This document shows positions 7,121 through 7,367 of a DNA stretch of 7,367 nucleotides, piece by piece. The notes beneath the pieces were generated by a model that ran no database searches, had not been told where the DNA came from, and worked only from the letters and a program-made list of their open reading frames with translations. The position numbers were made by a program, and so were the translations under genes. Source of the stretch: Pirellulaceae bacterium (GTDB lineage Bacteria > Planctomycetota > Planctomycetia > Pirellulales > Pirellulaceae); assembly GCA_013002105.1 (NCBI GenBank), contig JABDKS010000707.1:1-7367 (forward strand). Reading direction: 5' to 3'. Each line of letters opens with the position of its first letter. The stretch's first letter is position 1.

Positions 7121-7168
7121 AGGCCAGGACCTGTCCTGGCGCAGCGGTGCCAGGACAGGTCCTGGCCT
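7121..7168. repeat. Perfect REP-like palindrome with nested inverted repeats
   Basis: Two 20-base arms (7121-7140 and 7149-7168) are exact reverse complements around an 8-base centre, GCAGCGGT. Each arm is itself a near-palindrome: GCCAGGAC at 7123-7130 faces GTCCTGGC at 7133-7140 across CT, and the same pair recurs at 7149-7156 and 7159-7166 across AG. The DNA or RNA could therefore fold as one 20-bp hairpin or as two adjacent 8-bp hairpins. It lies between two divergent gene starts and has no T-run on either side, so it is not a conventional terminator. The form resembles REP/BIME dispersed repeats; copy number in the genome cannot be seen here. Confidence 0.8.
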
Positions 7169-7193
7169 GAATGGCACTTAATCGGTGTAACTC

Positions 7194-7223
7194 TTGATCG
7201 TCTAGGAACTTAGTTGCTATAGA
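7194..7223 (+). promoter_or_regulatory. Candidate sigma70-type promoter for the edge gene
   Basis: TTGATC (7194-7199) and TATAGA (7218-7223) are separated by 18 bp. Each hexamer matches four of six consensus bases, and TG at 7215-7216 gives an extended -10. Transcription would begin near 7230, at the foot of the hairpin at 7229-7289. The pattern is suggestive only. Confidence 0.35.
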
Positions 7224-7228
7224 CAGCA

Positions 7229-7289
7229 AAGGGCCTCACTTGCGATTTCTTTGTGTATCTAACCACGCAAAGAAGGCAAGGAGGCCCTT
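7229..7289 (+). promoter_or_regulatory. Fold-back hairpin sequestering the ribosome site of the edge gene
   Basis: AAGGGCCTC (7229-7237) pairs with GAGGCCCTT (7281-7289). After a bulged A7238, CTTGC (7239-7243) pairs with GCAAG (7276-7280). Across a small internal loop, 7247-7256 pairs with 7265-7274, including one G-U pair. The terminal loop is 8 nt (7257-7264). That makes about 24 pairs. The Shine-Dalgarno AAGGAGG lies wholly in the 3' arm and the ATG follows immediately, so a folded mRNA should be translated poorly. Similar hairpins in IS10 and IS50 stop read-through transcripts from making transposase. Confidence 0.65.
7278..7284 (+). promoter_or_regulatory. Strong Shine-Dalgarno (AAGGAGG) of the edge gene
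   Basis: AAGGAGG ends 5 bases before the ATG at 7290 and fixes the start of that gene. It stands out because the other complete genes of the window have no comparable site. It forms part of the 3' arm of the hairpin at 7229-7289. Confidence 0.75.
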
Positions 7290-7367
7290 ATGTTCGATTC
7301 GTTACGTTCTCGTGTCGCTGACCTACAACGCTCCGATCAGCTCGCGTTCGCTTCGCTGTTACCCCAA
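7290..7367 (+). CDS. N-terminal fragment of a probable transposase (IS4-like?)
   Basis: The frame is open for 26 codons from the ATG at 7290 to the window edge and begins MFDSLRSRVADLQ, continuing to SLLPQ. The start is well defined by AAGGAGG 5 bp upstream. The amphipathic opening that ends in LAFASLLPQ recalls the N-termini of planctomycete IS4-type transposases, but 26 residues are too few for a firm assignment and no catalytic DDE residue lies within reach. The hairpin over its ribosome site and the adjacent palindrome favour a mobile-element gene. It could instead be an ordinary chromosomal gene transcribed away from the esterase. Confidence 0.5.
   Translation, partial: MFDSLRSRVADLQRSDQLAFASLLPQ

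Larger units (their letters stand above)
7169..7367 (+). mobile_element. Probable left end of an insertion sequence (partial; boundary uncertain)
   Basis: The stretch after the palindrome carries a compact promoter-like pair, a long inverted repeat, the only consensus ribosome site in the window and the start of a gene running off the edge. That combination differs from the neighbouring chromosomal genes and is common at IS ends. The exact left terminus, terminal inverted repeat and target duplication cannot be placed, because the right end is outside the window; the left boundary given is only the base after the palindrome. IS status is inferred. Confidence 0.35.

Noticed and set aside
7121..7168. 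The palindrome as a transcription terminator.
   Set aside because: No T-run follows on either strand, and it lies upstream of both flanking genes rather than after either.
1..7367. CRISPR array, tRNA or rRNA genes.
   Set aside because: No regularly spaced direct repeats, no cloverleaf-like sequence and no recognisable rRNA segment was seen; nearly all bases are explained by protein genes.

Overview
The window looks like chromosomal DNA from a planctomycete, probably a Pirellulaceae / Rhodopirellula-type organism. That is an inference. The supports are: moderately GC-rich DNA; native genes with almost no recognisable Shine-Dalgarno sequences; FliN, FliO, GltS-like and group A monooxygenase sequences that read like planctomycete versions; a secreted esterase; and what looks like the start of an insertion sequence. 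The palindrome CGATCG is also strikingly over-represented (21 copies by eye).

Layout. (1) Bases 2-1904: an apparent plus-strand transcription unit. It holds the tail of an unknown gene, thiO (glycine oxidase for thiamine thiazole synthesis) and a short flavoprotein-like gene that seems to lack the middle of its family's fold. (2) Bases 1905-2126: a gap with no clear gene, though a 94-codon minus-strand frame runs through it. (3) Bases 2127-3190: fliN and fliO, overlapping by one base, for the flagellar switch/C-ring and the export gate. The usual next gene, fliP, does not follow. (4) Bases 3391-6131: a group A FAD monooxygenase, then 35 bp later a GltS-family sodium/glutamate-type symporter, probably co-transcribed. 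(5) Bases 6121-7029, minus strand: an exported alpha/beta-hydrolase (esterase/lipase) whose 3' end overlaps the symporter gene tail-to-tail by 11 bp. (6) Bases 7030-7367: a regulatory or mobile stretch. It has a perfect 20-bp-arm palindrome whose arms are themselves palindromes, a promoter-like pair, a long hairpin that buries the only strong Shine-Dalgarno in the window, and the first 26 codons of a probable transposase.

Most of the window is ordinary housekeeping content. The unusual part is the right edge, where a REP-like palindrome sits next to the left end of a probable insertion sequence whose translation start lies against a fold-back hairpin. The other notable points are the condensed flavoprotein, the fliN-fliO pair cut off from fliP, and the CGATCG enrichment, which resembles cyanobacterial HIP1.
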